Shown here one piece after another: positions 16,675-26,043 of a stretch of 64,000 nucleotides of DNA; the stretch's first letter is position 1, and each line of letters starts with the position of its first letter. Under the pieces are notes generated by a model. That model did not search any database. It saw only the letters and a program-made list of their open reading frames with translations, and was not told the origin of the DNA. The position numbers and the translations under genes are program-made. This DNA is from Dermabacter vaginalis (lineage in GTDB: Bacteria > Actinomycetota > Actinomycetes > Actinomycetales > Dermabacteraceae): positions 124,001 to 188,000 of the forward strand of contig NZ_CP012117.1 in NCBI RefSeq assembly GCF_001678905.1. Direction: 5' to 3'.

Positions 16675-18071
16675 CAGTTCTCTCCTTCCGAATTTGAGGT
16701 GAGCGCGGCTTTGAGGTCGCGATCAAGATTCTTAAGGGCGCGCGTCACCCCATCGGCATTTCCACTGACGGCCACCGAGACGTTTTTAATAAGGGCGGTC
16801 TCAACGGCGGCTTGCTGGGGCGGAGCTGGGATGGGGCCTGAGGTTGGGAAGCGGTCGAGCGTGTTGTAAAAGCGCTCCCAGTGTGCGGGTCCGATCTTGC
16901 TGTAAAGGTTGTCGTTCACCATCGAGCGGCGAGTAGGAGTTGTTGCCGGGATGGGGAACTGGAGCTGCATAGCTTCCTTGGAGGCGGAATACTTGATCCA
17001 CTCCCAGGCGAGGTCTTTCTTTTGAGAGGACTTCATGATCGCGTAGCCCGCCGCACCGAATTGATGGCGCTGGGTACGCCACTTCGGGAAGAATGCCACG
17101 TCGTACTGATCGGGACTCATCCCGCCTTCGTGGAGCCCCTGGACCCAGTAACCGCCTGCAGGTGTGGAGCCGATGCGACCCGAGGCAAAGAGACCTACGA
17201 GCGTGTTTCCGCCGCCTTCTTCGGGGCGCACCGCGAGGCGGTTGGCGATCATCTCGCGCATGAATTCGAAAGATTCGTGTACGCGCTCATCGAGGGCATT
17301 GGATTCCTTCCAGAGGTATCCGCCAGAGCGGTCTGTTTCCCCCGGGTAGAACGTCTCCCAGATTGTTTCTCCACCGTCGACACGTTCCTCGGTGAGAAAG
17401 CTTGTGTCGTTGACATAGAGCCACGGGACAATGCCGCCGAAGAGACGATTGGTCCAGAAATACGGGGTCGCATCGCCCTTCATTTCGGAGAGCATCGCGA
17501 CATAGTCATCCTTGGTCCACTCATCGTCGGGCATCTCGAGCCCGTTTCGTTCGAGAACGTCGAGGTTGAGATACATGTTCGCGGCATTGAAGTCGAGGGG
17601 GAGCTGGTAGAGGCTGCCCTTATACATGAAGGCCTCGATGAGGCTCGGGTGGACGTCCGCGAAGTAGTCCTGCATCTCTTCGGCATCGCGTTCGATGTAT
17701 TTGTCGAGGGGCTCGCCGAGACGATCCGCGAAAAGCTGGGCGCCTTCGGTGGCGACGTACACGACATCGGGGGCGACGCCCGCGGCCACCATGGTGAGGA
17801 CCTTTGCGAAGAAGTCGCCCCAATCGGTTGCTTGGACTGCCATGACCCGGACCTTGGCTCCGGGGTGGTTTTCCATGAAGGCATCGGCGATTTTTTGTCG
17901 GCCTTCGGCATCCGAACTGTTGCCGATGATGAGGATTGTGAGTGCGTCGTCCCCGCGCCCTGGGATATCCATGGCTGAGAGCCGTGGCCATGTCGCAGCG
18001 AGGCCGGCGAGGCCCGCAAGCGCACCGCCGCCGAGAAGGGCGCGACGGCCGAAATTTGAGGATAGGGCCAT
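16674..18071 (-). CDS. Sugar ABC transporter extracellular solute-binding protein
   Basis: A 465-aa binding protein of the family 1 type. I chose ATG at 18071 (MALSSNFGRRALLGGG) because AGGGGGA lies just upstream; a longer frame upstream would bury the export signal. The N-terminus has twin arginines followed by a Gly/Ala/Leu-rich hydrophobic stretch to about residue 30, suggesting Tat export; no lipobox cysteine is seen. First gene of the operon, about 85 bp downstream of a LacI-controlled promoter. Substrate is probably a fructose-containing sugar, judged from the GH32 gene in the operon. Confidence 0.92.
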   Translation of the reverse strand: MALSSNFGRRALLGGGALAGLAGLAATWPRLSAMDIPGRGDDALTILIIGNSSDAEGRQKIADAFMENHPGAKVRVMAVQATDWGDFFAKVLTMVAAGVAPDVVYVATEGAQLFADRLGEPLDKYIERDAEEMQDYFADVHPSLIEAFMYKGSLYQLPLDFNAANMYLNLDVLERNGLEMPDDEWTKDDYVAMLSEMKGDATPYFWTNRLFGGIVPWLYVNDTSFLTEERVDGGETIWETFYPGETDRSGGYLWKESNALDERVHESFEFMREMIANRLAVRPEEGGGNTLVGLFASGRIGSTPAGGYWVQGLHEGGMSPDQYDVAFFPKWRTQRHQFGAAGYAIMKSSQKKDLAWEWIKYSASKEAMQLQFPIPATTPTRRSMVNDNLYSKIGPAHWERFYNTLDRFPTSGPIPAPPQQAAVETALIKNVSVAVSGNADGVTRALKNLDRDLKAALTSNSEGEN

Positions 18072-18140
18072 GATTCCCCCTGTCTCTTCTTTGAGGGTTG
18101 AATGGGTGGATGTACGCGGGAAGCTCGAGTTCACGAAAGC

Positions 18141-18152
18141 TTTACACGTGTC
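18141..18152. promoter_or_regulatory. LacI-type operator 1
   Basis: TTTACACGTGTC with a perfect ACACGTGT palindrome (18144-18151), lying downstream of the -10 box of the sugar operon. The same 12-mer recurs 38 bp away at 18179-18190. Confidence 0.7.
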
Positions 18153-18163
18153 TAAGTGGCTCC

Positions 18164-18192
18164 AGTATGCCTCCGGCTTTTACACGTGTCAA
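18164..18192 (-). promoter_or_regulatory. Promoter of the GH32/ABC sugar operon
   Basis: On the minus strand TTGACA (18192-18187) and CATACT (18169-18164) are separated by exactly 17 bases. The -35 box overlaps operator 2 and the start region lies just before operator 1, a layout suited to repression by the adjacent LacI-family regulator. Confidence 0.75.
18179..18190. promoter_or_regulatory. LacI-type operator 2
   Basis: Second TTTACACGTGTC, palindromic core ACACGTGT at 18182-18189, overlapping the -35 hexamer. Two sites 38 bp apart allow dimer pairs or a looped tetramer. Confidence 0.7.
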
Positions 18193-18230
18193 GGCTGCGG
18201 GGGTTTTCGCGGTTTCTGAGCTTATCGTCG

Positions 18231-19358
18231 CTAGGACAGGCCTTTCGGGCGTGCGACCGTTTGGCGCTCGACAAGCGGGCACGTGAAAACTGATCGATCA
18301 GGGACAACCGACTTCGGTTGTTCGATTTCGTCGATGAGCGCGCTCATGGCAGCTCGCCCCATCTCGATGTGCGGAAGAGCAATTGTGGTAAGCGGAGGGG
18401 TGAGGCGTTCCGCAAAATAATCCTCATCGTCAAAACCGATCACGCTCAAGTCGTGAGGAACATTGACGCCCGCGACGGCAGCAGCCTGCAAGAGTCCCGC
18501 TGCCACGCGATCGCGGATGCAGAAGATCCCCGTTGGTCGGCGATTAAAGGGTTCTGCGAGGACACGAGAACCCGCGCGAAAGCCATCGTCCAGCTCCCAT
18601 CCCGCTGAGACAAACCGCGGTTTGATGCCGGCCTCACGGCACGCGTCGAAGAAACCCGCATCGCGTGCCCGCTTGGCGATGACGACGTCGTCGCCCGTGA
18701 ACATGGCAATGCGTTCGTGGCCAACATCGATCAAACGCTGCGCGGCGCGGAAGCCGCCCTGGTAGTCATCGGGGCCAAACTCGGGGAAAAGGGTCGGCCC
18801 GGTCACGGTGACCGTCGGACCTTCCTCCTGCGTCAAGCGTTCCTCGGCCGTGAAATCCGGTGGTGGGGTGGAGCTCGCTGGCGCACAAGTGTTGAAGCAA
18901 TTGAGGAGCGCGATCGGGATGGGTGCGGCCCCCGGTTCCACTCGAACGTGGACGGCGCCCATGGTCGCGATCATGAGTCCGTCGACTTCTCGCTCGAGGA
19001 GGGTGTGTATTGCGCTTTCTTGCGTGATGCCCTCGATCGAGCGATCCATGCTGAGCGTGAAATACCCGCGTTCGTGCGCGGCTTGGTTAGCGGCGCGCAA
19101 CATGCGCCCAGCCCAGGGGGAGGTCATAATTTCGTCGGAAATAATCCCGATCGTACGCGTGTGCTTTTCACGCAGCGTGAGTGCCGCCCGTGAGCGCGTG
19201 TACTGGAGAGTTTTTGCTGCTTCGAGCACGCGCTTGCGCGTTTCCTCTGAAACCGTTCCTTCGGTGCGGTCGTTGAGCACCATGGACACGGTTGCGCGAG
19301 AAACTCCCGCGAGCGTGGCAACGTCTTGCGAGGTAGCGCGTTTACGCGGCGTGGGCAT
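18231..19358 (-). CDS. LacI-family transcriptional regulator
   Basis: A 375-aa regulator. ATG at 19358 (MPTPRKRATSQDVATLAGVS) is preceded by GGAGG; longer upstream frames are not credible. HTH residues about 8-28 (QDVATLAGVSRATVSMVLND), hinge to about 60, then a periplasmic-binding-type effector domain. It lies upstream of and in the same direction as the sugar operon, with the operators between, so it very likely represses that operon until an imported sugar binds. The LacI family binds short palindromes like ACACGTGT. Confidence 0.92.
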   Translation of the reverse strand: MPTPRKRATSQDVATLAGVSRATVSMVLNDRTEGTVSEETRKRVLEAAKTLQYTRSRAALTLREKHTRTIGIISDEIMTSPWAGRMLRAANQAAHERGYFTLSMDRSIEGITQESAIHTLLEREVDGLMIATMGAVHVRVEPGAAPIPIALLNCFNTCAPASSTPPPDFTAEERLTQEEGPTVTVTGPTLFPEFGPDDYQGGFRAAQRLIDVGHERIAMFTGDDVVIAKRARDAGFFDACREAGIKPRFVSAGWELDDGFRAGSRVLAEPFNRRPTGIFCIRDRVAAGLLQAAAVAGVNVPHDLSVIGFDDEDYFAERLTPPLTTIALPHIEMGRAAMSALIDEIEQPKSVVPDRSVFTCPLVERQTVARPKGLS

Positions 19359-19618
19359 GGGCCTCCTTACTCGGTGCGGGCCGGGGACCGCTCTCGTACG
19401 AAACCGTGGGGGCATTGAATACAACGCGTGCGAGTCTATCTCTCCGACCCTCAGGGTCGAGAAAACCACCTGGGTAAGCCGTGAAATGGAGTACTGACGC
19501 AATTTTTTCACCCTGCAGGGCGGGGCGAGTGGGGCAGGGGCCGACGGTTGCCGGTTTAAATGTCTCACCCTCGGGATACCGTTGTGGGTATAACGGGAAA
19601 TGGTCGAGAGGGGCCCTC

Positions 19619-22426
19619 GTGAAGATTCGATTTGGGTGGCTTGCCGATGGCGCCGCGTGGGCGCCGCGCGGGGCCGGCGCGGAGCGTTCGTGGGACATGG
19701 TCGCGGGCCCCCGTGAACTCGTGGGCGTTCTGCTCACGCGCCTGGGGTTGCTGCATCCTGATACGCCGTATGCGGTGCGTGTCGCGCATATGCAGCGGCT
19801 CATGGGCGAGGTCCATCACCCGTGGTACGCGCGCTCGCGGGAGCGAGATTCGTGGAATACGGCGCGCGCGATGCTTCGGTTGCGCGATGAAGCACTCGAG
19901 GCGGGGTGGAGGCCGCTTGAGTCGGGGGAGTTTGATGGGGCGAGCCATCCGCGCCTCAGTGCACTCGTCTCTCTGGAACGGGTCATCAACGTGGGTGTTG
20001 CGGGGGTTCCCGGCGCGAATCTTCCGCCGGGTTTTGCCGACGATCTCGCGAGCGTGCACGCCGAGCTCGAGGCGATTGTGGATTCCGGTGAGGCGTGGCC
20101 GCTTGGAATCGACGTGATCGAGTGCGCGGAGGAACCCGCGTCGCTCCCCGGGCGTTGGCCCGCGATTTTCGCTCTTCTTGAACGCTGCGGCGTAAAAATC
20201 GAGGTCAGGGCGGATCATCAACGGGTGCCGGTGGAACTTTCTCTCGTGCGCGTGCCCCAAGAACTATCCGCCGGTGAGATTGCCGCGCACATCCTCGAGG
20301 AGGAATGCGGCGGTGCGGCTCCCGTGACCGTCCTCGCGGGTCGTGACACGCTCCCGCTCGATATCTCGCTCGTGCGCCGGGGTTTGCCGCCCGTCGCGTA
20401 TAACCCCGAGGCTGCGCCGCGGCTCGCCGCGCAAGTCGTGCCGCTTTTTCTCGAGGCGAGCAGTTCCCCCGTGAATGTGCGGGCGCTCGTGGAGTTTCTC
20501 AGTGTCGAGGTGCCGTGTGAAAAAGCTCGGGAAGCAGCGGGGGAGGGGCAAGCGTCGGCCCCCGTACTTCCGCGCAAGGTCACGCGAGCGCTTCTGCGCG
20601 CGCTGGGCACGGAAGCGGGGATTGATACTCGCGACCCGGAATCGGCATTTTCCAAGGCCCTCGTGCAGATCGGCGAGGATGCCGAAAATGGCGCGCAGAA
20701 TCTCGCCATCGTGCGGGAGTTGTGTGCGTTCACTGCGGAAACGCCGAGCGAGGTCATGGAGGCTCGGGACCTCGAGCGTCGTCTCGCATTCCTTGACGCG
20801 CGCGTGGAGGCAATGCCGCGCGCGGCAGGGCCCGCCAAGAGTGTCATTCGCCAACACCTCTCCGCGCTGCGGGATCTTCTGGACCTTTCGGGAGCCGAGC
20901 GCCTCCAGGAGCGTGAGCTCAGGGAACTCGTGGCGGCATCGGCGCCCTCACCACGATCGGTGCTTGCGCGCCCCTCGGTAACACCGTGGAACACGGCCGC
21001 GAATGAAGCTCACGTTGAAGGGGGAACGGTGCTGTGGTGGGGTGCCGCCGGAGTGCCGAGCCGGCGAAGCGCCACGTGGGGCAAGTCCGAGATCGAGATT
21101 CTCGAGACGGGCGGGGCACGCATTCTCGAAGCGGAGGATCTCGAAGCGCTCGAGATGGAAACGAAGCTCCGTGCCCTCGGCAGCGCTACGAGAATCGTTG
21201 CCGTTGCCGCCGACGTCGTCGACGGTGAGCACGCGAGCCTCAATCCCGTGCTCGCCCCTCTCGCGGGAGCGTGTCTCGACGCGAATCCCGATATGAAGGC
21301 GCGCGATCCTGAGGAGTCGGACCCGACCCGCCACCGCGCGGTGAGTACCGATGCGCGCGCATGGGCCGCCGCGCAAATCGAGTCTGGCCGTCGCAGGAGG
21401 CCCGAGGAACTCCGGTTCATGCCGCCATCAAGCCTTGCGCGCGAGGTCGCGCCCGGCATGCACCTCATGCCGCACAAACTGTCGTACACGCAGCTCGACA
21501 CTCTCCACCGCGACGCCCTCGCGTGGGTACTTCGCTATCCGTTCGGCATCAAGCCGGGCAACGCCGCGAGTGTTCCGAGTGGCAACCGTGCAATCGGCAC
21601 ACTCGTGCACGCCGTGATCGAAACGCTCGTGAAGGAGGGGCGCGTTCCACCGAGCTACGAAATCCCCGAAAGCACAATCGACGAGATCTTCACGCGCCTC
21701 GTGCCTCGTTATGCGAGCGACCTCGACCTCCCCGGAAACGAAGCCCAGCGCGCCTTCGTTCTGCGCCGCGCGAAAGCGAGCATTCACCTGCTCTTTCGCA
21801 CGCTCAGCACCGCGGGCATCGGCGTGCTCGACATTGAGCACAGGCTCGAGGGCGTGCCGCTCGAGTTCACGGTCGAGGGGTCCGACGCTTCCCAGCGCAT
21901 CACCGTGCCCCTTTCCGGCTCGATCGACCTCGCCGGCATCGACGAGCACGGTGCACCGGTTCTCCTCGATTTCAAATGGACCAATAGCACGTCCCGATAC
22001 GCGGGCTACGTTGCCGAAAACGCCTCGCTCCAGCTTGCGACCTACGCCTGGGCCTACGGCACGCAGCGAGCTGAGGTGCACGAGCCGCGAACCGGGTACT
22101 TCATGCTGCGCCAAGGCGAGTTCGTGACGAACGATCGTGGCCTCGGCGGGCGCGGCGCGAGTAGCGAAGGTGGAGCCCTCGCGCTGTTCGAGAGGTTGCG
22201 CGCCACGATCGAGGATGAGCTGAGCGCGATCGCGGCGGGCCACGTCACGAGCGCACTCGGGGATCTCGCTCTCGCAAGCGGTCTGTCGAACTACGAGACC
22301 GCCCACAAGAAAGCCGCGGCAGAACTTGCCGAGGCGCGTGCGGAAGCCGGGCGCGTATTCGTGGATCACAACGCCGGCTACAGCGACTACCGCCTGCTCA
22401 CGGGACTCACGGGAGACTACTCATGA
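19619..22426 (+). CDS. AddB-like PD-(D/E)XK exonuclease subunit
   Basis: A 935-aa protein. GTG at 19619 (MKIRFGWLADG) follows GAGAGGGG. No Walker A is visible near the N-terminus, so the helicase half appears inactive, as expected for an AddB-type partner. The C-terminal nuclease domain shows GTLVHAVIE (about 660), GSIDLAGIDEHGAPVLLDFKW (active Asp and the D-x-K, about 765-785) and QLATYAWAY. The four cysteines of the canonical AddB iron-sulfur cluster are not seen around the nuclease domain. Its stop overlaps the start of the UvrD-type partner gene. Together they would resect double-strand ends for recombination. Confidence 0.8.
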   Translation: MKIRFGWLADGAAWAPRGAGAERSWDMVAGPRELVGVLLTRLGLLHPDTPYAVRVAHMQRLMGEVHHPWYARSRERDSWNTARAMLRLRDEALEAGWRPLESGEFDGASHPRLSALVSLERVINVGVAGVPGANLPPGFADDLASVHAELEAIVDSGEAWPLGIDVIECAEEPASLPGRWPAIFALLERCGVKIEVRADHQRVPVELSLVRVPQELSAGEIAAHILEEECGGAAPVTVLAGRDTLPLDISLVRRGLPPVAYNPEAAPRLAAQVVPLFLEASSSPVNVRALVEFLSVEVPCEKAREAAGEGQASAPVLPRKVTRALLRALGTEAGIDTRDPESAFSKALVQIGEDAENGAQNLAIVRELCAFTAETPSEVMEARDLERRLAFLDARVEAMPRAAGPAKSVIRQHLSALRDLLDLSGAERLQERELRELVAASAPSPRSVLARPSVTPWNTAANEAHVEGGTVLWWGAAGVPSRRSATWGKSEIEILETGGARILEAEDLEALEMETKLRALGSATRIVAVAADVVDGEHASLNPVLAPLAGACLDANPDMKARDPEESDPTRHRAVSTDARAWAAAQIESGRRRRPEELRFMPPSSLAREVAPGMHLMPHKLSYTQLDTLHRDALAWVLRYPFGIKPGNAASVPSGNRAIGTLVHAVIETLVKEGRVPPSYEIPESTIDEIFTRLVPRYASDLDLPGNEAQRAFVLRRAKASIHLLFRTLSTAGIGVLDIEHRLEGVPLEFTVEGSDASQRITVPLSGSIDLAGIDEHGAPVLLDFKWTNSTSRYAGYVAENASLQLATYAWAYGTQRAEVHEPRTGYFMLRQGEFVTNDRGLGGRGASSEGGALALFERLRATIEDELSAIAAGHVTSALGDLALASGLSNYETAHKKAAAELAEARAEAGRVFVDHNAGYSDYRLLTGLTGDYS

Positions 22427-25400
22427 CCTTCACCGTCATCACAGCGTCGGCAGGATCCGGCAAAACGTACACGCTCACGACCCGCCTCGCGGACGCGCTC
22501 GCGGGAGGGGTGCGCACGAGCGAGATCATCGCGACGACCTTCACCACCAAGGCCGCCGCTGAACTGCGTGAACGCCTCCAACTGCGTCTCCTCGAACTCG
22601 GCCAGGTGGAGAAAGCCAACGAGATTGGTTCGGCGCTCATCGGCACGGTGAACTCGATCGCCGGGCAGATCGTTCAGGACTACGCGATTGACCTGGGGCT
22701 CAGCCCCGAGCTTCGCGTTCTGAGCGAGGAGGAAAGCGGCACCATCCTCACGGCGTCGATCAACCACACCCTCGCGGAAGTGGAAGAGCGCGAACACGCA
22801 CTGCTCGCGAGACTCGGGTACGAGGGGACTCCGGGGCAAAGCGCCAATTCTTTCCAGAGGGAAGAGTCGTGGGCGAGCGCCGTCAGAGACCTGACGAAGC
22901 TCGCGCGCACGAACGCCGTGAGTCCCGCCGCGCTCGCGCGCAACGCCGAGGAATCCATCGCGGATTTCCGCGCGATGATCGAAGCTGCAGGGTACGAGAC
23001 TGGTCCGGACCAGCGGGAGCAGTGGAGGAGGACCTTCGAGGGCTGCCTCGCGGAGCTCAAAAAGGACCTCGATGCGGCCCTCGCGGCGCAGGCCCAGGGC
23101 GAGGAGCTCACCGAGTGGCCAAGCGACGGCGCACCGGTGAAACGCCTCGGATCCACCCTCGGGAATGTTCAGGGCTCAGTCGTGACGCTCGAGGCCGCCC
23201 ACCGCCGCATGAGCCGCGACATGAGCGCGGTTCCGTGGCGCGAATGGATGGCGCTCGCCGATGTCAGCGGGATGGCGGCGTCGCAGGGAGGCAAGAAGCC
23301 CGGGGCGAGACCGAAAGCCGTTTTTGCGCCGCTCGCCGCGCTCATCTTCGGTGAAAGCGATGGCGTGGGAGTGCTCGGCAACGAAGCGTTCCTCGCCGAT
23401 GTCGAGCGGCTCATTCGCCTCGCGTTTTCGACCGCCGCGCACGCGCTCGAAGCCTATGCCGAGCGGAAGGCTGCCCTCGGCGTCATGGACTTCGCCGACC
23501 AGGAAATCCTCGCACTCGACCTCGTGGGTGATAGCGACCGCGTGCCGGCCTCGCTCAAGAAACGCGTGCGTGCCTCTCTCAAAGAGCGATTCCGGTTCCT
23601 CGCCGTCGATGAATTCCAGGACACCTCGCCGATCCAACTCGAGTTGTTCATGCGGCTCGGTGACCTCGTTGACGACGTCGTGTGGGTCGGCGACCAAAAA
23701 CAGTCGATCTACGGTTTTCGCGATGCCGCTCCCGAACTCATGGCGGGCGTCGTGTCCGCCGTGCGCAAGCAGCACGGCGGTTTCGCTGGCGGGAGCGTCG
23801 AGGCACTCACGGATTCATACCGCAGCTCCGCGGCACCGCTCTCCCTCTCGAACGCCCTGTTTACGGCCATTTTCCGCGACATGGATCCGTCGACCGTCGC
23901 TCTCGACATCCCTGAGAGGCGGGAGAGCACGCGGCACGAGGGCGGCATCGAAGTGTGGAAGGGGCCAGAAACCCTGCCGCGCGCGAAGGATTCGGCGCTG
24001 CGAAGCTCGATCGCGACCGGAATTCACGCACTGCTCACCTCGGGCGCCACGCTTGACGGCAAGCCCGTGAAGCCCGGCGACATCGCCGTCCTCGCGAGGG
24101 GCGGCGGGTCGCTTTCCACCGTCACCGATGCGCTCGAAACTCTCGGCATTCCCACGACGGGCACGGAAAGGAACCTCTGGACGGGCCGCGAAGCGCACTT
24201 GATGCGCGCGGGGCTCGCCTCGCTTCTCGACCCGAGCGATACGCTCGCGCTCGCCGAACTCGTGGATCTCATCCCCGAGCACGCCTCGCACGAGACCTGG
24301 TTCCAGGAGCTCGGCGCGCTTCCCGATCGCGCAGAGCGCGAGGGTCGCATGAAGGCGTGGCGTGAGGATCCGTCGCTCGCGAGTCTCGAAGCTCTCCGTG
24401 CACGCGCCGCGCAACTGAGCCCAAGTGAAGTCGTGCTGGCACTCATCGACGCGCTCGAGCTTCCCCGGCGCGCCAAGCAGTGGAGTACGACCGAAGATCG
24501 CCTCGCCGTGCTCGACGCGTTCCACGCTCTCGCGCGCACGTACGAAGACGACTGCGCAAGCCGCGGTCGCGCCATGGGACTCGCGGGTCTTCGTGCTTTC
24601 CTCGACGAGCACGGTGAGGAGCACAAACTCGCGCATGACCCTAATGCCGTCACCGTGGGCACGATCCACGGGGCGAAAGGTCTCCAGTGGCCCGTGGTGA
24701 TCACGATCGTCCCCGACAAGGCCAAAGACGCTCGTGATTCCGTCACGGTGAAGCCAAGACCCGCCGATGAATTCGATGCTGAGCACCCTCTCGAGGGCCG
24801 CGGACTGACGTTTATCCCGATTCTCAACGACGCGTTCCCGCCCATGGCGAAAGCGCTCGCCCTCAACCCCGATGTTACGCGCGCTCGCCTCGAGAATCGC
24901 GCCGAGGAAGCCCGAATCCATTACGTGGCCCTCACGCGAGCGAAATATCAGCTCGTTCTCGCGGGTCACAAGGACCTTGCCGAAACCCTGTATGCGCAGT
25001 TCTCGCCCGAAGTTGTCGAAGCGGAAATAGCCGAGGCCGCCGCTTGGACGCCCGATCGGGACGATTCGCCGAAGGCCTTGAAAGAACGCAAGGTGGCGCG
25101 GGATCAGAAGGCCACCTACACGCTCAGCCTCACGGAGGAGTCCGACGGCTCCGCGGCTCTCACCGTGACCGGGGCTCGCGTACCGGTCGGCCTGCCGGGC
25201 CAGAGTGAGCCTCCCTGCTCCGCTGATGCTTGCGAGAACGCCAAGGCGGGCAAGTGTGAGTGCGGTGCTCGCGTCTCCACGATCCCCGTGACGGTTCTCC
25301 ACCACGAGACTCCCGAGGAACTGGAGGAATCCGAGTCGCCTCTCGAGCCGTACCGCCAGGAGCGTAGCCCTCTCGCAGCGTCGGTCGCGGCCAGGCCCGC

Positions 25401-26043
25401 GGGCACGCCGTCGAGCTTCGTTGAGCACGAGGGCGGCCTTCCCGCGAGGTTCGCGGCGAGCGCAGTCGCATCCGTGGGCATCGACGCGAACGTGACGATC
25501 CACGCGAAGCTGGGCGCTCCTCTCGTGGGTGAGGGTGGGGAGCATCGCGAACTCGTCGGCGAAGCGGTCCACGCGTACCTCGCGACCCCCTATGCGCTGC
25601 TTCCCCGTGAGCGCCAGCTCGCCCTCGCGCGAAGGATTACCGAGCGCTGGCTTGGTACGGACCCCCTGCTCAAGGCGAAGGTCACGCCCGAGGTTGTCAT
25701 TGAGGCGGGCGAGCGGTGGCATGCGTGGTCCGCGCGGGAGTTTCCCGGGCACACCGCCGGCACCGAAGTGCCGGTCGCGTGGTGGAATGCCGACGGCCAA
25801 GCCATGGAGGGCTGGATCGACTCGCTGCTCACTCTCGAGAACGGTCACAGCATCGTCGTGGATCACAAAACCAATTCACGCACAGACCCGGTCCAGGTCC
25901 TCGACTACATCCGCAAAGAGTACGTGGGTCAACTCGCGACCTACATGAGCGCCCTCGAGGAACGCACCGGGCGGCGGCCCGAGTATGCCCTCGTGCATCT
26001 CCCGCTCAGCGGCTACGTCGTGAAAGTCGAGATCGGGAGCTAG
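22423..26043 (+). CDS. AddA-like UvrD-family helicase-nuclease
   Basis: A 1206-aa superfamily 1 helicase. Motifs in order: SAGSGKT (9-15), TTFTTKAAAEL (about 41-51), VDEFQDTSPIQ (motif II), VGDQKQSIYGFR (motif III), LTDSYRSS (motif IV), GTIHGAKGLQWPVV (motif V) and HYVALTRAKYQL (motif VI). The C-terminal PD-(D/E)XK nuclease has GWIDSLL, VVDHKT and QLATYMSAL. Between helicase and nuclease is a four-cysteine cluster C-x4-C-x7-C-x-C (about 932-948), which may bind metal or an iron-sulfur cluster. Coupled to the AddB-like gene by ATGA. Convergent with the next gene; their stop codons overlap. Confidence 0.9.
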   Translation: MTFTVITASAGSGKTYTLTTRLADALAGGVRTSEIIATTFTTKAAAELRERLQLRLLELGQVEKANEIGSALIGTVNSIAGQIVQDYAIDLGLSPELRVLSEEESGTILTASINHTLAEVEEREHALLARLGYEGTPGQSANSFQREESWASAVRDLTKLARTNAVSPAALARNAEESIADFRAMIEAAGYETGPDQREQWRRTFEGCLAELKKDLDAALAAQAQGEELTEWPSDGAPVKRLGSTLGNVQGSVVTLEAAHRRMSRDMSAVPWREWMALADVSGMAASQGGKKPGARPKAVFAPLAALIFGESDGVGVLGNEAFLADVERLIRLAFSTAAHALEAYAERKAALGVMDFADQEILALDLVGDSDRVPASLKKRVRASLKERFRFLAVDEFQDTSPIQLELFMRLGDLVDDVVWVGDQKQSIYGFRDAAPELMAGVVSAVRKQHGGFAGGSVEALTDSYRSSAAPLSLSNALFTAIFRDMDPSTVALDIPERRESTRHEGGIEVWKGPETLPRAKDSALRSSIATGIHALLTSGATLDGKPVKPGDIAVLARGGGSLSTVTDALETLGIPTTGTERNLWTGREAHLMRAGLASLLDPSDTLALAELVDLIPEHASHETWFQELGALPDRAEREGRMKAWREDPSLASLEALRARAAQLSPSEVVLALIDALELPRRAKQWSTTEDRLAVLDAFHALARTYEDDCASRGRAMGLAGLRAFLDEHGEEHKLAHDPNAVTVGTIHGAKGLQWPVVITIVPDKAKDARDSVTVKPRPADEFDAEHPLEGRGLTFIPILNDAFPPMAKALALNPDVTRARLENRAEEARIHYVALTRAKYQLVLAGHKDLAETLYAQFSPEVVEAEIAEAAAWTPDRDDSPKALKERKVARDQKATYTLSLTEESDGSAALTVTGARVPVGLPGQSEPPCSADACENAKAGKCECGARVSTIPVTVLHHETPEELEESESPLEPYRQERSPLAASVAARPAGTPSSFVEHEGGLPARFAASAVASVGIDANVTIHAKLGAPLVGEGGEHRELVGEAVHAYLATPYALLPRERQLALARRITERWLGTDPLLKAKVTPEVVIEAGERWHAWSAREFPGHTAGTEVPVAWWNADGQAMEGWIDSLLTLENGHSIVVDHKTNSRTDPVQVLDYIRKEYVGQLATYMSALEERTGRRPEYALVHLPLSGYVVKVEIGS

